Assembly (NCBI RefSeq): GCF_004116265.1
Contig: NZ_QOUX01000030.1
Span: 26,687-90,686, forward strand
DNA: 64,000 bases
Source: Anaerobacillus alkaliphilus
Lineage (GTDB): Bacteria > Bacillota > Bacilli > Bacillales > Anaerobacillaceae
Reading direction: 5' to 3'
Positions 27,108 to 37,231 of the stretch are shown one piece after another. The stretch's first letter is position 1; every line of letters begins with the position of its first letter. The notes under the pieces were generated by a model, which saw only the letters and a program-made list of their open reading frames with translations, was not told where the DNA came from and did no database searches. The position numbers and the translations under genes were made by a program.

Positions 27108-27188
27108 GTAATGATCACTCCTATCACCCTTGAGAGTTTTATCCATATGTTTAACCTATGAATAAAGGGGAGAGTATGTGCCCATTTC

Positions 27189-28595
27189 TTATTGAAACTT
27201 CTTTATTCGATATTGTAGGCTTTGCCGACTTAACCCTAATTGTTTCGCGGCTTGAGTGACGTTATTGTGATGTTGTTTGAGTACCTTTTGAATATAGAAT
27301 TCTTCAAACTCCTCTAGTTGCTCTTTTAATGGCTTTGTAAAAGGTCGATAATCACTTTTTCTTTCTGTCATTTGAAACATCTCAGGGATTTCTACCTTAA
27401 ATTGTGTTTTGTTTCGGAAGTGACTCGGTAAGTGAGTGTATTCAATCCGATCCTCATCAGTGATAAGGTTCATAGCTCCTTCGATCACGTGTTCAAGTTC
27501 TCTAACATTTCCTGGCCAATCGTACTGATAAAACAAACGAAAGATTTCTTCGTCAATTTTTCGAACGGCCATTTGAAATTTGCGGTTAAATTTATTAATA
27601 AATGCATTAACAAGTAAGGGGATGTCTTCTTTTCTTTTTCTTAAAGGAGGAATATGAAGAGACACAACACTAAGTCTGTAATATAAGTCGTTTCTTAAAC
27701 GCCCTGCTTCAATTGCTTGGTAGGGATCTTCATTTATAGTAGCAATGATCCTGACATCCACTTGTGTGTCTTTTGTGTCACCCACTCTTCGTAAGCTTTT
27801 TTCTTGAATGACTCTTAAAAGTTTGGCTTGTAAATTAACACTTAGAGAATTCACCTCATCTAAAAGCAACGTCCCATGATTAGCCTGTTCGAAAAGGCCT
27901 GGTCGTTCTGTTGCACCAGTAAAAGCCCCTTTCTTTGTACCGAATAAAAGTCCTTCGATTAGGCTTTCTGGAATTGCTGCGCAATTTTGACTAATGAAGG
28001 GTTTGTCACTACGGTCACTCCCGTGATGAATACTTTGAGCAAATAATTCTTTTCCTGTGCCTGTTTCTCCTACAATGAGAACAGACGAAGAAGTTCGAGT
28101 TGCTCGTTTCGCTTGATCAATTACATCTTTTAGGGGCGAACTCTCGCCAATGATTAAGTCAAATGTATAGTAGGTTTGACCGTTGATAGAGCTATTTTCT
28201 CTCAGCAATTTTTCTAGTTTGGTAATGTCTTTTGCAATCTCAATAGCACCAATGGTCTTGCCGTTTTCAATGATTGGATGGGTGTTATTAATAGTAGTAA
28301 TTTCTTGGCCTTTATTATTATAATAGGTTTGTTTTTTGTTCTTGGTAGTTTTCCCTTCGAAAAGAGCTTGTAAAAGAGTACTTTCTTGATCTTCATAAAA
28401 CATAAAAACGTCACGTAAGTTTTTATTTATGACATCTTCTACATGCATTGCCTCAATTTCCATCATCTTTTGATTATAGATAATGGTCTTACCATGTTCG
28501 TCAATGACATGGATACCACTGTCAATTTCATTGATTGCATGTTGGTAGAACCTTGAAAATTTCTTTAGATGTTGGGGATCTTTGAAATCAACCAC
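27189..28595 (-). CDS. rocR: Sigma-54-dependent activator RocR
   Basis: Enhancer-binding activator of arginine/ornithine catabolism, 468 residues. N-terminal PAS domain (about 15-125, IDSGIHVIDEHGKTIIYN), AAA+ domain (about 140-375) with GETGTGKE, the sigma-54 contact loop GAFTGA, and an arginine finger region, then a Fis-type helix-turn-helix (NNVTQAAKQLGLSRQSLQYR). Divergent from rocA, with a palindromic activator site and a -24/-12 promoter in the 219-base gap. Regulation by ornithine or citrulline is known for B. subtilis RocR; the sensor here is only similar in kind. Confidence 0.9.
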   Translation of the reverse strand: MVDFKDPQHLKKFSRFYQHAINEIDSGIHVIDEHGKTIIYNQKMMEIEAMHVEDVINKNLRDVFMFYEDQESTLLQALFEGKTTKNKKQTYYNNKGQEITTINNTHPIIENGKTIGAIEIAKDITKLEKLLRENSSINGQTYYTFDLIIGESSPLKDVIDQAKRATRTSSSVLIVGETGTGKELFAQSIHHGSDRSDKPFISQNCAAIPESLIEGLLFGTKKGAFTGATERPGLFEQANHGTLLLDEVNSLSVNLQAKLLRVIQEKSLRRVGDTKDTQVDVRIIATINEDPYQAIEAGRLRNDLYYRLSVVSLHIPPLRKRKEDIPLLVNAFINKFNRKFQMAVRKIDEEIFRLFYQYDWPGNVRELEHVIEGAMNLITDEDRIEYTHLPSHFRNKTQFKVEIPEMFQMTERKSDYRPFTKPLKEQLEEFEEFYIQKVLKQHHNNVTQAAKQLGLSRQSLQYRIKKFQ

Positions 28596-28652
28596 AGGAA
28601 AAGCACCTCCTGGTAATAATGATAGTTTAAGTTTACTATAAAAGGTCTAAAG

Positions 28653-28710
28653 AGCAAATTTTTTTTGCGTTAATGTGCAAATACAATTTGCATAGCAAAA
28701 AAAATTTGCT
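28653..28710 (+). promoter_or_regulatory. Palindromic upstream activator site for RocR
   Basis: Nested palindromes: outer arms AGCAAATTTTTTTTGC (28653-28668) and its exact complement GCAAAAAAAATTTGCT (28695-28710), around a central TGCAAAT...ATTTGCA (28676-28692). It sits about 40-100 bases before the -24/-12 promoter of rocA, the right place for a sigma-54 enhancer. RocR is the obvious ligand; this is inference. Confidence 0.7.
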
Positions 28711-28751
28711 ATTTTGAACGTTTCCGTACTCTTTAAATAACATTGTTAAGT

Positions 28752-28766
28752 TGGCACGATAATTGC
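28752..28766 (+). promoter_or_regulatory. Sigma-54 (-24/-12) promoter of rocA
   Basis: TGGCACGATAATTGC: TGGCAC and TTGC separated by 5 bases, matching the consensus TGGCAC-N5-TTGC exactly. 48 bases before the rocA start. Confidence 0.88.
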
Positions 28767-28814
28767 AATAATATAATTGTAAAAAGAAGCTATTTAGAAG
28801 AGGAGAGGATATTC

Positions 28815-30362
28815 ATGGTAGTACCATACAAACATGAACCATTTACAGATTTTACAGTAGAAATAAATCGTCAAGAATTTGAGGCTGCGCTTGCTAAAGT
28901 AGAAGCTGAGCTTGGAAAGAACTACGATCTTATCATTAATGGTGAAAGAATTGCTACAGAAGACAAAATTGTCTCTCTTAATCCTTCAAATAAAGAACAA
29001 ATTATCGGTACAGTTTCTAGAGCTAATATTGACTTAGCTGAAAAGGCTATGCAAGTAGCTGATGAAACATTTACTACATGGAAGAAATGGAAGCCTGAAG
29101 TTCGTGCAGATATTCTATTTAAAGCTGCGGCAATTATTCGCCGTCGTAAGCATGAATTCTCTGCGTACTTAGTACTAGAGGCTGGTAAGCCTTGGAATGA
29201 AGCAGATGCAGACACAGCAGAAGGAATTGATTTCCTTGAATATTATGCACGTCAAATGCTTCAATTAAGCAAAGGTTTTGCTGTTGAAAGTCGCCCGTTT
29301 GAACATAACAAACTATCGTATATCCCTCTAGGAGTTGGAGTTGTTATCCCACCTTGGAACTTTGCTTTTGCAATTATGGCTGGAATGACAGCAGCAGCAT
29401 TAGTAACAGGAAACACTGTATTATTAAAACCTGCTGAAACAACATCTGTTATTGCTTATAAATTTATGGAAGTATTAGAAGAAGCTGGTCTACCAAATGG
29501 AGTAGTGAACTATACTCCAGGATACGGATCAGAAATTGGTGACTACTTAGTAGATCACAAGCGCACTCGCTTTATCTCATTTACAGGTTCTAAAGCAGTT
29601 GGTGTTCGCATCTATGAGCGTGCTGCAAAAGTTCACCCAGGTCAACTGTGGTTAAAACGCGTAGTAGCTGAAATGGGTGGGAAAGATGCGGTTATCGTTG
29701 ATAAAGATGCTGATTTAGAATTAGCTGCACAATCAATCGTGAAATCAGCATTTGGTTTCTCAGGACAAAAGTGCTCTGCTTGTTCAAGAGCGATCATCCA
29801 CCAAGATGTATACGATGAAGTATTAGAAAGAGCTGTAGAGTTAACAAAAGAGTTAACGATTGGTGCTCCTGCTGATTTCAATAACTTTATGGGTCCAGTA
29901 ACTGATCAAAAAGCATTTGATAAAATCATGAGCTATATTGAAATTGGTAAAGAAGAAGGAAGATTAATGGTAGGTGGAACTGGAGATAACTCCAAAGGTT
30001 TCTTTATCCAGCCAACAATTTTTGCTGATGTAAATGAAGATGCTCGCATTATGCATGAAGAAGTATTCGGTCCATTCGTTGCGTTCTGTAAGGCAAATGA
30101 TTTTGATCATGCGTTAGAAATTGCTAATAATACTGAATACGGTTTAACTGGTGCGGTACTTACTAGAAATAGAGAAAATCTTGAAAAAGCACGTGAGGAC
30201 TTCCATGTTGGAAACCTATACTTTAATAGAGGTTGTACAGGTGCAATTGTAGGTTACCATCCATTTGGTGGCTTTAACATGTCAGGTACAGATTCTAAAG
30301 CTGGTGGACCTGATTATTTATTACTATTTACACAAGCGAAATTAGTATCTGAGCAACTATAA
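28815..30362 (+). CDS. rocA: 1-pyrroline-5-carboxylate dehydrogenase
   Basis: Oxidises glutamate semialdehyde/P5C to glutamate with NAD, the last step of both arginine and proline breakdown. 515 residues. Aldehyde dehydrogenase fold with [18 protein letters not shown], general base Glu in [10 protein letters not shown] and catalytic Cys in [15 protein letters not shown] 28815 is chosen because AGAGGAGAGGA lies just upstream; an in-frame ATG at 28743 lies before the sigma-54 promoter and cannot be the start. First gene of rocA-rocD-putB-rocF, driven by RocR. Confidence 0.95.
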   Translation: MVVPYKHEPFTDFTVEINRQEFEAALAKVEAELGKNYDLIINGERIATEDKIVSLNPSNKEQIIGTVSRANIDLAEKAMQVADETFTTWKKWKPEVRADILFKAAAIIRRRKHEFSAYLVLEAGKPWNEADADTAEGIDFLEYYARQMLQLSKGFAVESRPFEHNKLSYIPLGVGVVIPPWNFAFAIMAGMTAAALVTGNTVLLKPAETTSVIAYKFMEVLEEAGLPNGVVNYTPGYGSEIGDYLVDHKRTRFISFTGSKAVGVRIYERAAKVHPGQLWLKRVVAEMGGKDAVIVDKDADLELAAQSIVKSAFGFSGQKCSACSRAIIHQDVYDEVLERAVELTKELTIGAPADFNNFMGPVTDQKAFDKIMSYIEIGKEEGRLMVGGTGDNSKGFFIQPTIFADVNEDARIMHEEVFGPFVAFCKANDFDHALEIANNTEYGLTGAVLTRNRENLEKAREDFHVGNLYFNRGCTGAIVGYHPFGGFNMSGTDSKAGGPDYLLLFTQAKLVSEQL

Positions 30363-30456
30363 TTCACATTAACTAAGCCATGGCGACTGACTTTATTAAG
30401 TAAGAGAGGTCGCCAAGGCAATTTAGATCTCAAGTCTATTGGACGGAGGTAATACA

Positions 30457-31650
30457 ATGAGTAAAACAAACGAAATTATTCAACAAACAGAGAAGTTTGG
30501 AGCGCGCAACTATCATCCGCTTCCAATTGTTATTTCAAGAGCTGAAGGTGTTTGGGTAGAAGACCCAGAAGGGAATAAGTATATTGATATGTTAAGTGCT
30601 TATTCTGCAGTAAATCAAGGTCACAGACATCCAAAGATTATTCAAGCATTAAAAGATCAAGCTGATCGCATTACACTAACTTCGAGAGCATTTCATAATG
30701 ATCAACTAGGTGAATTTTATGAAAAGGTTTCCGCGTTAACTGGAAAAAGCATGGTATTACCAATGAACACAGGTGCTGAAGCTGTTGAAACGGCTGTGAA
30801 AGCAGTTCGCCGCTGGGCGTATGACGTAAAAGGTGTGGAAGCCAACCGAGCTGAGATTATTGTTTGTGAAGATAACTTTCATGGACGAACGATGACGGCT
30901 GTTTCTCTTTCTTCTAATGAAGAATATAAACGAGGATTTGGTCCAATGCTTCCGGGAATTAAAATCATTCCTTATGGTGATCTTGAAGCGCTAAAAGGAG
31001 CCATTACTGAAAACACAGCAGCGTTTATGCTTGAACCAATTCAAGGTGAAGCTGGGATTATTATTCCTCCTGAAGGCTTCCTAAAAGATGCATATGAAGT
31101 TTGTAAACAAAATAATGTGCTACTCGTTGCTGATGAAATTCAATCAGGTTTAGGACGTACAGGTAAGACCTTTGCGTGTGACTGGGATCAAGTTGTGCCT
31201 GATATGTACATTCTTGGAAAAGCACTTGGGGGTGGCGTCATGCCAATCTCTGCAGTAGCTGCAAATGAAGATGTACTAGGCGTATTTGAACCAGGGTCAC
31301 ATGGTTCAACCTTTGGTGGGAATCCGTTATCATGTGCTGTATCTGTCGCTTCTTTGCAAGTTTTAGAAGAGGAAAAATTAGCAGAGCGTTCGTTGGAACT
31401 AGGTCATTATTTTCAAGAAAAGTTAAAAGAGATTAACAGCTCTGTAATCAAAGAAGTTCGTGGTAAAGGTTTGTTTATTGGAGTTGAGTTAACAGAACCG
31501 GCTCGTAAATATTGCGAACAGTTAAAAGAAAAAGGATTACTATGTAAAGAAACGCATGTAAACGTTATTCGTTTTGCGCCACCGCTTGTTATTTCAAAAG
31601 AAGATTTGGATTGGGCGTTGGAGCATATTACTAGTGTCTTAGAAGTTTAA
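30457..31650 (+). CDS. rocD: Ornithine aminotransferase
   Basis: Transfers the delta-amino group of ornithine to 2-oxoglutarate, giving glutamate semialdehyde for RocA. 397 residues. Class III PLP aminotransferase: [38 protein letters not shown] with the PLP-contacting Asp, and PLP Lys in [11 protein letters not shown] 30457 is preferred because GGACGGAGGT is 6-7 bases upstream; GTG/ATG codons before it lack one. The 94-base gap after rocA contains a GGCGAC/GTCGCC hairpin without a T-run, so read-through from the rocA promoter is likely. Confidence 0.94.
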   Translation: MSKTNEIIQQTEKFGARNYHPLPIVISRAEGVWVEDPEGNKYIDMLSAYSAVNQGHRHPKIIQALKDQADRITLTSRAFHNDQLGEFYEKVSALTGKSMVLPMNTGAEAVETAVKAVRRWAYDVKGVEANRAEIIVCEDNFHGRTMTAVSLSSNEEYKRGFGPMLPGIKIIPYGDLEALKGAITENTAAFMLEPIQGEAGIIIPPEGFLKDAYEVCKQNNVLLVADEIQSGLGRTGKTFACDWDQVVPDMYILGKALGGGVMPISAVAANEDVLGVFEPGSHGSTFGGNPLSCAVSVASLQVLEEEKLAERSLELGHYFQEKLKEINSSVIKEVRGKGLFIGVELTEPARKYCEQLKEKGLLCKETHVNVIRFAPPLVISKEDLDWALEHITSVLEV

Positions 31651-31817
31651 TTATTGCTTTGAAGAGAAAAGGGGGGCTAATAGCTCCCTTCTATTAGAAA
31701 AGGCGAATTTGTGCTAAAAAAAAAAATTCCTTTGAAGTGCAAGATTATTAGATTGCTAAAATCAACAACTTTAATAGGACAACTACATTATTTATGACAA
31801 CAAAAGGGGTTTTTGCA

Positions 31818-32726
31818 ATGGAAATGGTTTTAAGAAATTTTTTCCTCTTTCTATCGAAAAATAAGACACTAAATAAAGGTGCCAAAAAATGGGGACTTAA
31901 GCTTGGTGCTAAACAAGTAATCCCTGGGGTAACAATAGAAAGTGCTATGGATGCAGTTAAACAGTTAAATTCTCAAGGTCTTGCTTGTACTGTCGATCAT
32001 TTAGGCGAATTTGTCTTTAATCGTGAGGAAGCAATTGAGGCTGCTGATTACTGTGTGAGAACATTAGAGGCTATAGCAGAGACGGGTGTAAACTGCAATC
32101 TTTCATTAAAGCTTACGCAGTTAGGTCTTGATATTGATCGTAACCTATGTCGAGACAATATGAGAAGTATTTTAGCGACAGCACAAAAGCATAATATTTT
32201 TGTGAGAATTGATATGGAAGACTACTCTCATTTAGATGCTACGCTAGACTTATTAGCAGAATTACGTCGAGAGTATTCAAACGTTGGAACGGTAATTCAA
32301 GCATATCTATACCGAGCAGCACGTGATATTGAAGATTTAAAGGGTGTATCTCTTCGTTTGGTAAAAGGAGCTTATAAAGAGTCTCCTGAAGTTGCTTTAC
32401 AAGATAAAGCAGAAATCGATGAAAATTACCTTAAAATCATTAAACAGCACTTATTAAATGGAAGTTATACGGCTATTGCATCTCATGACCATAATATTAT
32501 TGCCAAAGTAAAGCAGTTTGCCAAAGAAAATGATATCCCGAAAACTCAATTTGAGTTTCAAATGTTATATGGCTTCCGTACAGATATGCAACAAGATATT
32601 GCTAATGAAGGTTATACAATGCGTATCTACGTGCCATTTGGAAACGACTGGTACGGCTATTTTATGAGAAGACTTGCGGAAAGACCACAGAATGTCGCTT
32701 TTGCATTACGAGGACTTTTAAAATAA
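31818..32726 (+). CDS. putB: Proline dehydrogenase
   Basis: FAD enzyme that oxidises proline to P5C, the substrate of RocA. 302 residues, the short monofunctional type. Barrel motifs include TVDHLGEFV, NLSLKLTQLGLDID, RIDMEDYSH, LRLVKGAYKE and FQMLYGFRTD near the C-terminus. ATG 31818 is supported by AAAGGGG at 31804-31809; the upstream ATG at 31794 lacks a site. Inclusion of proline breakdown in the arginine cluster lets one regulator serve both routes to glutamate. The symbol fadM is also used for this family. Confidence 0.92.
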   Translation: MEMVLRNFFLFLSKNKTLNKGAKKWGLKLGAKQVIPGVTIESAMDAVKQLNSQGLACTVDHLGEFVFNREEAIEAADYCVRTLEAIAETGVNCNLSLKLTQLGLDIDRNLCRDNMRSILATAQKHNIFVRIDMEDYSHLDATLDLLAELRREYSNVGTVIQAYLYRAARDIEDLKGVSLRLVKGAYKESPEVALQDKAEIDENYLKIIKQHLLNGSYTAIASHDHNIIAKVKQFAKENDIPKTQFEFQMLYGFRTDMQQDIANEGYTMRIYVPFGNDWYGYFMRRLAERPQNVAFALRGLLK

Positions 32727-32757
32727 AAATCTATGAAACTGAAAAGAGGTAGTTTCT

Positions 32758-33660
32758 ATGAAGAAGAAAATATCGATTATTGGAGTGCCGATGGATTTAG
32801 GTCAACGACGCCGTGGTGTTGATATGGGCCCTAGTGCCATCCGTTATGCAAATGTTGTTGAACGTCTACAATCCCTTGATTACGAAGTAAATGATATTGG
32901 TGACATAGAAATCGGCAGACCTAATCGTTTTGATATAATAGATGAAGAAAATTTAAAAGATTTAAAAGAAGTAGTGAAAGCAAATCAAAAACTTGCATCA
33001 GCAGTATCTGATATCGTTGCTATGGATCAATTTCCATTAGTTTTAGGAGGAGATCATAGTATTGCAATTGGAACTCTTGCTGGTGTTGCAGAACACCATA
33101 AGAACTTAGGGGTTATTTGGTTTGATGCTCATGGTGACTTAAATACAGGTGATACCTCACCTTCTGGAAATATTCACGGGATGTCCTTGGCAGTTAGTTT
33201 AGGGATAGGTCACCCGTATTTAACTGGTATTAATGGTTTTGCTCCAAAAATCAAACCAGAAAATGTAGTCATTATTGGTGCACGGGCCCTTGATCCGGGT
33301 GAAAAAGAGCTTATTAAAGAAAAAGGGATTAAAGTATACACAATGCACGAAATTGACCGTCTAGGTATGACAAAAGTGATGGAAGAAGCGATTGCGCACG
33401 TCTCTAATGGTACAGATGGTGTTCATTTAAGTCTTGATTTAGATGCCATTGATCCACACGATGCCCCGGGTGTAGGAACTCCAGTACTAGGTGGTACATC
33501 ATACCGTGAAACGCACTTGGCAATGGAGATGTTAGCGGAAGCTGGAATTGTTACCTCAGCTGAGTTCGTTGAAGTTAATCCGATTTTAGATGACAAAAAT
33601 AATACTGCAACAGTGGCTGTAGCCTTAATGGGATCACTGTTCGGTGAAAAGCTTCTATAA
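32758..33660 (+). CDS. rocF: Arginase
   Basis: Hydrolyses arginine to ornithine and urea, the entry step of the pathway. 300 residues, full length. Binuclear manganese ligands are visible in [17 protein letters not shown] and [18 protein letters not shown] is also typical. AAAAGAGGTAG is the ribosome site. Last gene of the roc cluster, followed by a terminator; 31 bases after putB. Confidence 0.95.
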   Translation: MKKKISIIGVPMDLGQRRRGVDMGPSAIRYANVVERLQSLDYEVNDIGDIEIGRPNRFDIIDEENLKDLKEVVKANQKLASAVSDIVAMDQFPLVLGGDHSIAIGTLAGVAEHHKNLGVIWFDAHGDLNTGDTSPSGNIHGMSLAVSLGIGHPYLTGINGFAPKIKPENVVIIGARALDPGEKELIKEKGIKVYTMHEIDRLGMTKVMEEAIAHVSNGTDGVHLSLDLDAIDPHDAPGVGTPVLGGTSYRETHLAMEMLAEAGIVTSAEFVEVNPILDDKNNTATVAVALMGSLFGEKLL

Positions 33661-33662
33661 CT

Positions 33663-33715
33663 AAAAGAGTGTAATGTGGTGAGTTGGTTGCTCAGAACGT
33701 TACACTCTTTATTTT
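33663..33715. terminator. Terminator of the roc cluster
   Basis: AAAGAGTGTAA / TTACACTCTTT with a loop of about 25 bases, followed by ATTTTAT. It lies between converging rocF and mgtE. Confidence 0.75.
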
Positions 33716-35054
33716 ATAGATAAGATAGAAATGCAGTTGCAAAGCTAAAATAAACAATTAATGAAAATATATCATTTAATGTTGTGATAAGTGGACCGGA
33801 GGCAACTGCAGGATCGATGTTAAATCTGTACAGTAACAAAGGTATGATCGTCCCTGCCATTGTTCCGATGATTAAGGTTAAAATTAATGAACCGCCCACT
33901 ATTAAGGAGTAAATTGGACCTAACCATACATAAGCAATAATTGCGATTAGTGCTCCGCATGTAATACCTATAATTAAACCCACTCCTAATTCCCGTGTGA
34001 CTAACTTTACTACTGTTTTTCTATCTAGATCATGGCTAATAAGTCCGCGGACAACAACAGCTAGAGATTGAGTACCCGTATTTCCAGTCATTCCAGCAAT
34101 CATTGGCATGAAAAACACTAAGGCAACAACTTGTTCTAAAGTATCTTCAAATCCACTAATAATACTACCTGAGATTAAACCGATGAATAATAATAAGATT
34201 AGCCATGGTAAACGGCGGAAAGAGGCAGTCGTTGCCTTTGTATTAAAATCGATATCCTTACCAGATGCAGATAATTTCTCGATATCTTCATTTGCCTCTT
34301 GAATGACAACGTCAATCACGTCATCGACAGTTACAATTCCAAGTAATTTGTTTTTTTCGTCAACAACTGGTACAGCAACGAAGTCATAGCGTTGAATGAG
34401 TTGTGCCACTTCTTCTTGGTCAAGATCAACAGGTACCGAGATAACTCGGTTAAACATAATATCGCTAATTTTCTCGTCAATATTACTAAGAAGCATGTCT
34501 CGATACGAAACTACACCGACAAGTTCTTTATTATCATTAATGACATAAAGGTAATAAATTGTATGGTTCATCTCCGCAAATGACTTTAGCTTGTCCACAG
34601 CATCTCGAACAGTATAATCATTCTTAATCCAAACAAACTGATTGGTCATCAATCCGCCGGCTGTTTCTGGCGAATAGGTCATTAAATTCTGAACGTAAGT
34701 AGAATCCTCCGATTTCATCGCAGCCAAATATTCTTGGATTTTTTCAACAGAAAGCTCACTTAATAAGTCTGCTAAGTCATCATTTTCCATTAAGTCCATA
34801 ACTTTAGATGACTTTTCGATACCAAGGCGATGAAGAATTTCAATTTGCAAATCACTATCCAACTCCTGGATGAGATCAGCAATTTGTTGAGGTGATAAAT
34901 ACAATAAAAATTTAAAATGGTGTTTGCCAGGTAGGTTTTGATACAGTTGGGCGATGTCGTAAGGTTGAAGTTCATCAATAACCTTTTCGAGGGCGCCTTT
35001 TTTATTTTCTTTTAGGTACTTAATAATAAGTACGGTTAATTGATCAGCATTCAT
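33714..35054 (-). CDS. mgtE: Magnesium transporter MgtE
   Basis: Mg2+ channel/transporter, 446 residues. N-terminal acidic helical domain (about 1-130, QLYQNLPGKHHFKFLLYL), tandem CBS domains (about 135-255, SYRDMLLS and VTVDDVIDV) and five C-terminal membrane helices with GNTGTQSLAVVVRGL, the conserved pore region. All domains present, so it is likely functional and gated by cytosolic Mg2+. No M-box riboswitch is seen: only 86 bases separate it from the upstream MFS gene on the same strand. Confidence 0.94.
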   Translation of the reverse strand: MNADQLTVLIIKYLKENKKGALEKVIDELQPYDIAQLYQNLPGKHHFKFLLYLSPQQIADLIQELDSDLQIEILHRLGIEKSSKVMDLMENDDLADLLSELSVEKIQEYLAAMKSEDSTYVQNLMTYSPETAGGLMTNQFVWIKNDYTVRDAVDKLKSFAEMNHTIYYLYVINDNKELVGVVSYRDMLLSNIDEKISDIMFNRVISVPVDLDQEEVAQLIQRYDFVAVPVVDEKNKLLGIVTVDDVIDVVIQEANEDIEKLSASGKDIDFNTKATTASFRRLPWLILLLFIGLISGSIISGFEDTLEQVVALVFFMPMIAGMTGNTGTQSLAVVVRGLISHDLDRKTVVKLVTRELGVGLIIGITCGALIAIIAYVWLGPIYSLIVGGSLILTLIIGTMAGTIIPLLLYRFNIDPAVASGPLITTLNDIFSLIVYFSFATAFLSYL

Positions 35055-35140
35055 AGAAACACTTCCTTACTTGATAGTGTTTTGGGGAAAACCCCTAGGT
35101 ACTACACTATAAAAAAACTCACAAATAGTAAATACAATTC

Positions 35141-36322
35141 TTACGTTTTTTTTATGTTTGAGCCACTTTTCTCGATAAGAATAATAATGAAGGAACCAAA
35201 TAACAAAGTAGCTAAGGTAAAAAGCTGAATGAAGTAGCTTGAGAAAACAGTAATGCCACTTCCGAAGCTTGCTCCCAATAGCAAAATGAAGCTATACATA
35301 GAAATTGTTAGACTCCGGTCATGCCCGCCTTTGTAACCGATAAGTTGAATAAGGGAAGGAATAATGATTGCAACCCCTGCAACGAAAACGATAGAACCAA
35401 AAGCGATGAGGTAGACATTTATTGTGCCACTAAATAGTAAACCTATGAGCTTTAAAGTAAGACCGAAAAGAATTGTATTCTCATAGCCGAAGCGTGTGCC
35501 AATCTTAGTAGAATAAATAGTTATAATTAACCCAATTAGGCCAAACCCACGGACCATTAACGTCGTCGAAGGAGTAGCATCCGTATTCGTTGAAAAGAAA
35601 TTTTCTAGCGCTGTATAGTAGGCTACAAATGCTAGTAAAGTTGTAAATGTAATGAAGTAAAGTCTTTTTAAATCTTGTCGAAAAGGAATTGATATTATGG
35701 TCCTTAATAATGTTGGGATAGACCTTGATTGTTTTTGTTTCCTTGGTCGTGGAAGCTTATTTAGAGAGTAAATTAGAAGAAATGAATACAAAATTGCTAA
35801 AGTAAGAAAAATGCTCTGCCAACCATAAACGATGTTTACTGAAGAGCTTAGTAATTGACCGATGACTCCAGCTGATAAAAACCCTGTATTAATAACTCCG
35901 ATTGCTATCCCGCGATGTTCTATATTTAATACATTCAATACATATATAAATGATACAGGTGCGAATGAAGCTGCCCAAAACCCTTGTAGCGCTCTTAGGA
36001 GAAGAAGAGTAGAGAAGTTAGTCATGAAAAAGCCTGCTGCCATTAGGATGATTAGAACGAATAAGCCTGTGCAAATGGTCTCTTTTAGACCAAACCGTTC
36101 TGATAAGGGACCGAAAAAAATTAATCCACATGCGTAAAAGAATGAAAATACACTAATAGAAAGGCTAGCTTCTGAAGTTGAAATAGAAAAAGTAGTTGCT
36201 ACATTTCCTAAGAGAGGGATCATGATGTAAAGATTAGAGACAATCAAAATAGCCAACATTGCAAAAATAATTAATATATGACTTAGAGTATAAGGTATAT
36301 TGTTTTCTTTAGGGTTTTCCAT
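35141..36322 (-). CDS. MFS transporter
   Basis: 393 residues with twelve predicted membrane helices. Loop 2-3 motif GPLSERFGLKETI is the MFS signature, and ALQGFWAASFAPVSFIY fits helix 4. It looks like a drug or small-molecule exporter of the YdhP/YnfM-like group, but substrate cannot be inferred. Upstream of mgtE on the same strand with an 86-base gap; co-transcription is possible, functional linkage is not implied. Confidence 0.85.
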   Translation of the reverse strand: MENPKENNIPYTLSHILIIFAMLAILIVSNLYIMIPLLGNVATTFSISTSEASLSISVFSFFYACGLIFFGPLSERFGLKETICTGLFVLIILMAAGFFMTNFSTLLLLRALQGFWAASFAPVSFIYVLNVLNIEHRGIAIGVINTGFLSAGVIGQLLSSSVNIVYGWQSIFLTLAILYSFLLIYSLNKLPRPRKQKQSRSIPTLLRTIISIPFRQDLKRLYFITFTTLLAFVAYYTALENFFSTNTDATPSTTLMVRGFGLIGLIITIYSTKIGTRFGYENTILFGLTLKLIGLLFSGTINVYLIAFGSIVFVAGVAIIIPSLIQLIGYKGGHDRSLTISMYSFILLLGASFGSGITVFSSYFIQLFTLATLLFGSFIIILIEKSGSNIKKT

Positions 36323-36495
36323 AGCAAATCACCTTACTTGTTAAGATTAGGGTATCAATATAGATTATGTATATGTAAAATCGTCATTAATTGCCTTTAA
36401 ACATTCATAACTTGCCAGGTAGTAATAACACTATATGTAATATAATTATAGGAGTTATAGATGTACTATTTAAGAGAATAAGGTGGGCGATTTAA

Positions 36496-36900
36496 ATGAA
36501 CAATTTTATCAGATTTTTATTCTTAGGAATCTTGATGATCGTTTTTCTTACCGGTTGTAATGAAGAGGCTCTTACAGGAGTTAAGCAATTGGAGGTTAGT
36601 GATCTAAGCTATCGTATGGCGGACTCGATAAAAAACAATGATGAAGCTTTTTACATTGATGTAAGGGAAGATTATGAATTTAATGAAGCGTATATCGAGG
36701 GCTTCGTGAATTACCCTTTGAGTTCCTTTGAACAAACCTATCAGGATCTACCTAAAGATAAAGAAATTATTGTTATTTGTAGAAGTGGAAATAGAAGTAT
36801 GAAGGCAGCGGCGTTTTTAAAAGAGCAAGGCTATGAAAATGTAACCAATATAAAGGGTGCTATGCTCGATTGGAAAGGTGAGACGAAGTCAGCCAATTAA
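36496..36900 (+). CDS. Rhodanese-domain lipoprotein
   Basis: 134 residues. Signal peptide with lipobox LTGC (Cys21), then a single rhodanese domain: YIDVREDYEFNEAYIEG and active-site loop ICRSGNRS with the catalytic Cys. It is therefore a sulfurtransferase-type domain on the outer face of the membrane. AAGGTGGG upstream supports the ATG. No sulfur-metabolism genes are adjacent. Monocistronic with a terminator, followed by the second mobile-element copy. Confidence 0.88.
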   Translation: MNNFIRFLFLGILMIVFLTGCNEEALTGVKQLEVSDLSYRMADSIKNNDEAFYIDVREDYEFNEAYIEGFVNYPLSSFEQTYQDLPKDKEIIVICRSGNRSMKAAAFLKEQGYENVTNIKGAMLDWKGETKSAN

Positions 36901-36938
36901 AACGTAGAGTGATGAACTTCATCGCTCTACGTTTTTTG
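36901..36938 (+). terminator. Terminator of the rhodanese gene
   Basis: AACGTAGAG...CTCTACGTT hairpin with TTTTTTG after it. Confidence 0.88.
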
Positions 36939-36949
36939 TTTATGTAAAA

Positions 36950-37141
36950 GACTGTTTTCGAAAAGTTTGTTGCTTTCGTAAAAATCTCAAAAGCCGGAGT
37001 TTTACACAAATTACTAAGAATTGACCACTAATTTAGTAAGTAATGCTCTTTTCTTACATAATTTATTGGCTGATATCTTCATCTGGGGTATTTTTCCAAT
37101 AATTTCAGGATAGAAAAGCCACAATGTTTACGGAAAGAGCC
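36950..37141 (+). mobile_element. 192-bp MITE-like element, copy 2
   Basis: Same length and about 93% the same bases as copy 1 at 18260-18451, same orientation. Ends GACTGTTTTCG and CGGAAAGAGCC form the terminal inverted repeat. It is flanked by an 8-bp near-exact direct repeat: ATGTAAAA (36942-36949) and ATGCAAAA (37142-37149). It lies between two terminators, so this insertion should be neutral. The remaining 50 or so bases before the oxidase terminator show nothing else. Confidence 0.88.
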
Positions 37142-37199
37142 ATGCAAAAAAGACAGAACTGGTAACGAATGAGGTGACTTCAGCCTCTAAACATAAGCA

Positions 37200-37226
37200 A
37201 AACCACTAGGGAAGCCCTAGTGGTTT
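37200..37226 (-). terminator. Terminator of the ba3 oxidase operon
   Basis: Perfect 12-bp hairpin AAACCACTAGGG / CCCTAGTGGTTT with a three-base loop, 6 bases after the subunit I stop. Confidence 0.85.
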
Positions 37227-37231
37227 GTTCA

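Noticed and set aside
28743..28814. Longer rocA start at ATG 28743
   Set aside because: The sigma-54 promoter lies after that ATG, and a strong ribosome site supports 28815.
35055..35140. M-box riboswitch before mgtE
   Set aside because: The gap is only 86 bases and shows no M-box pattern.
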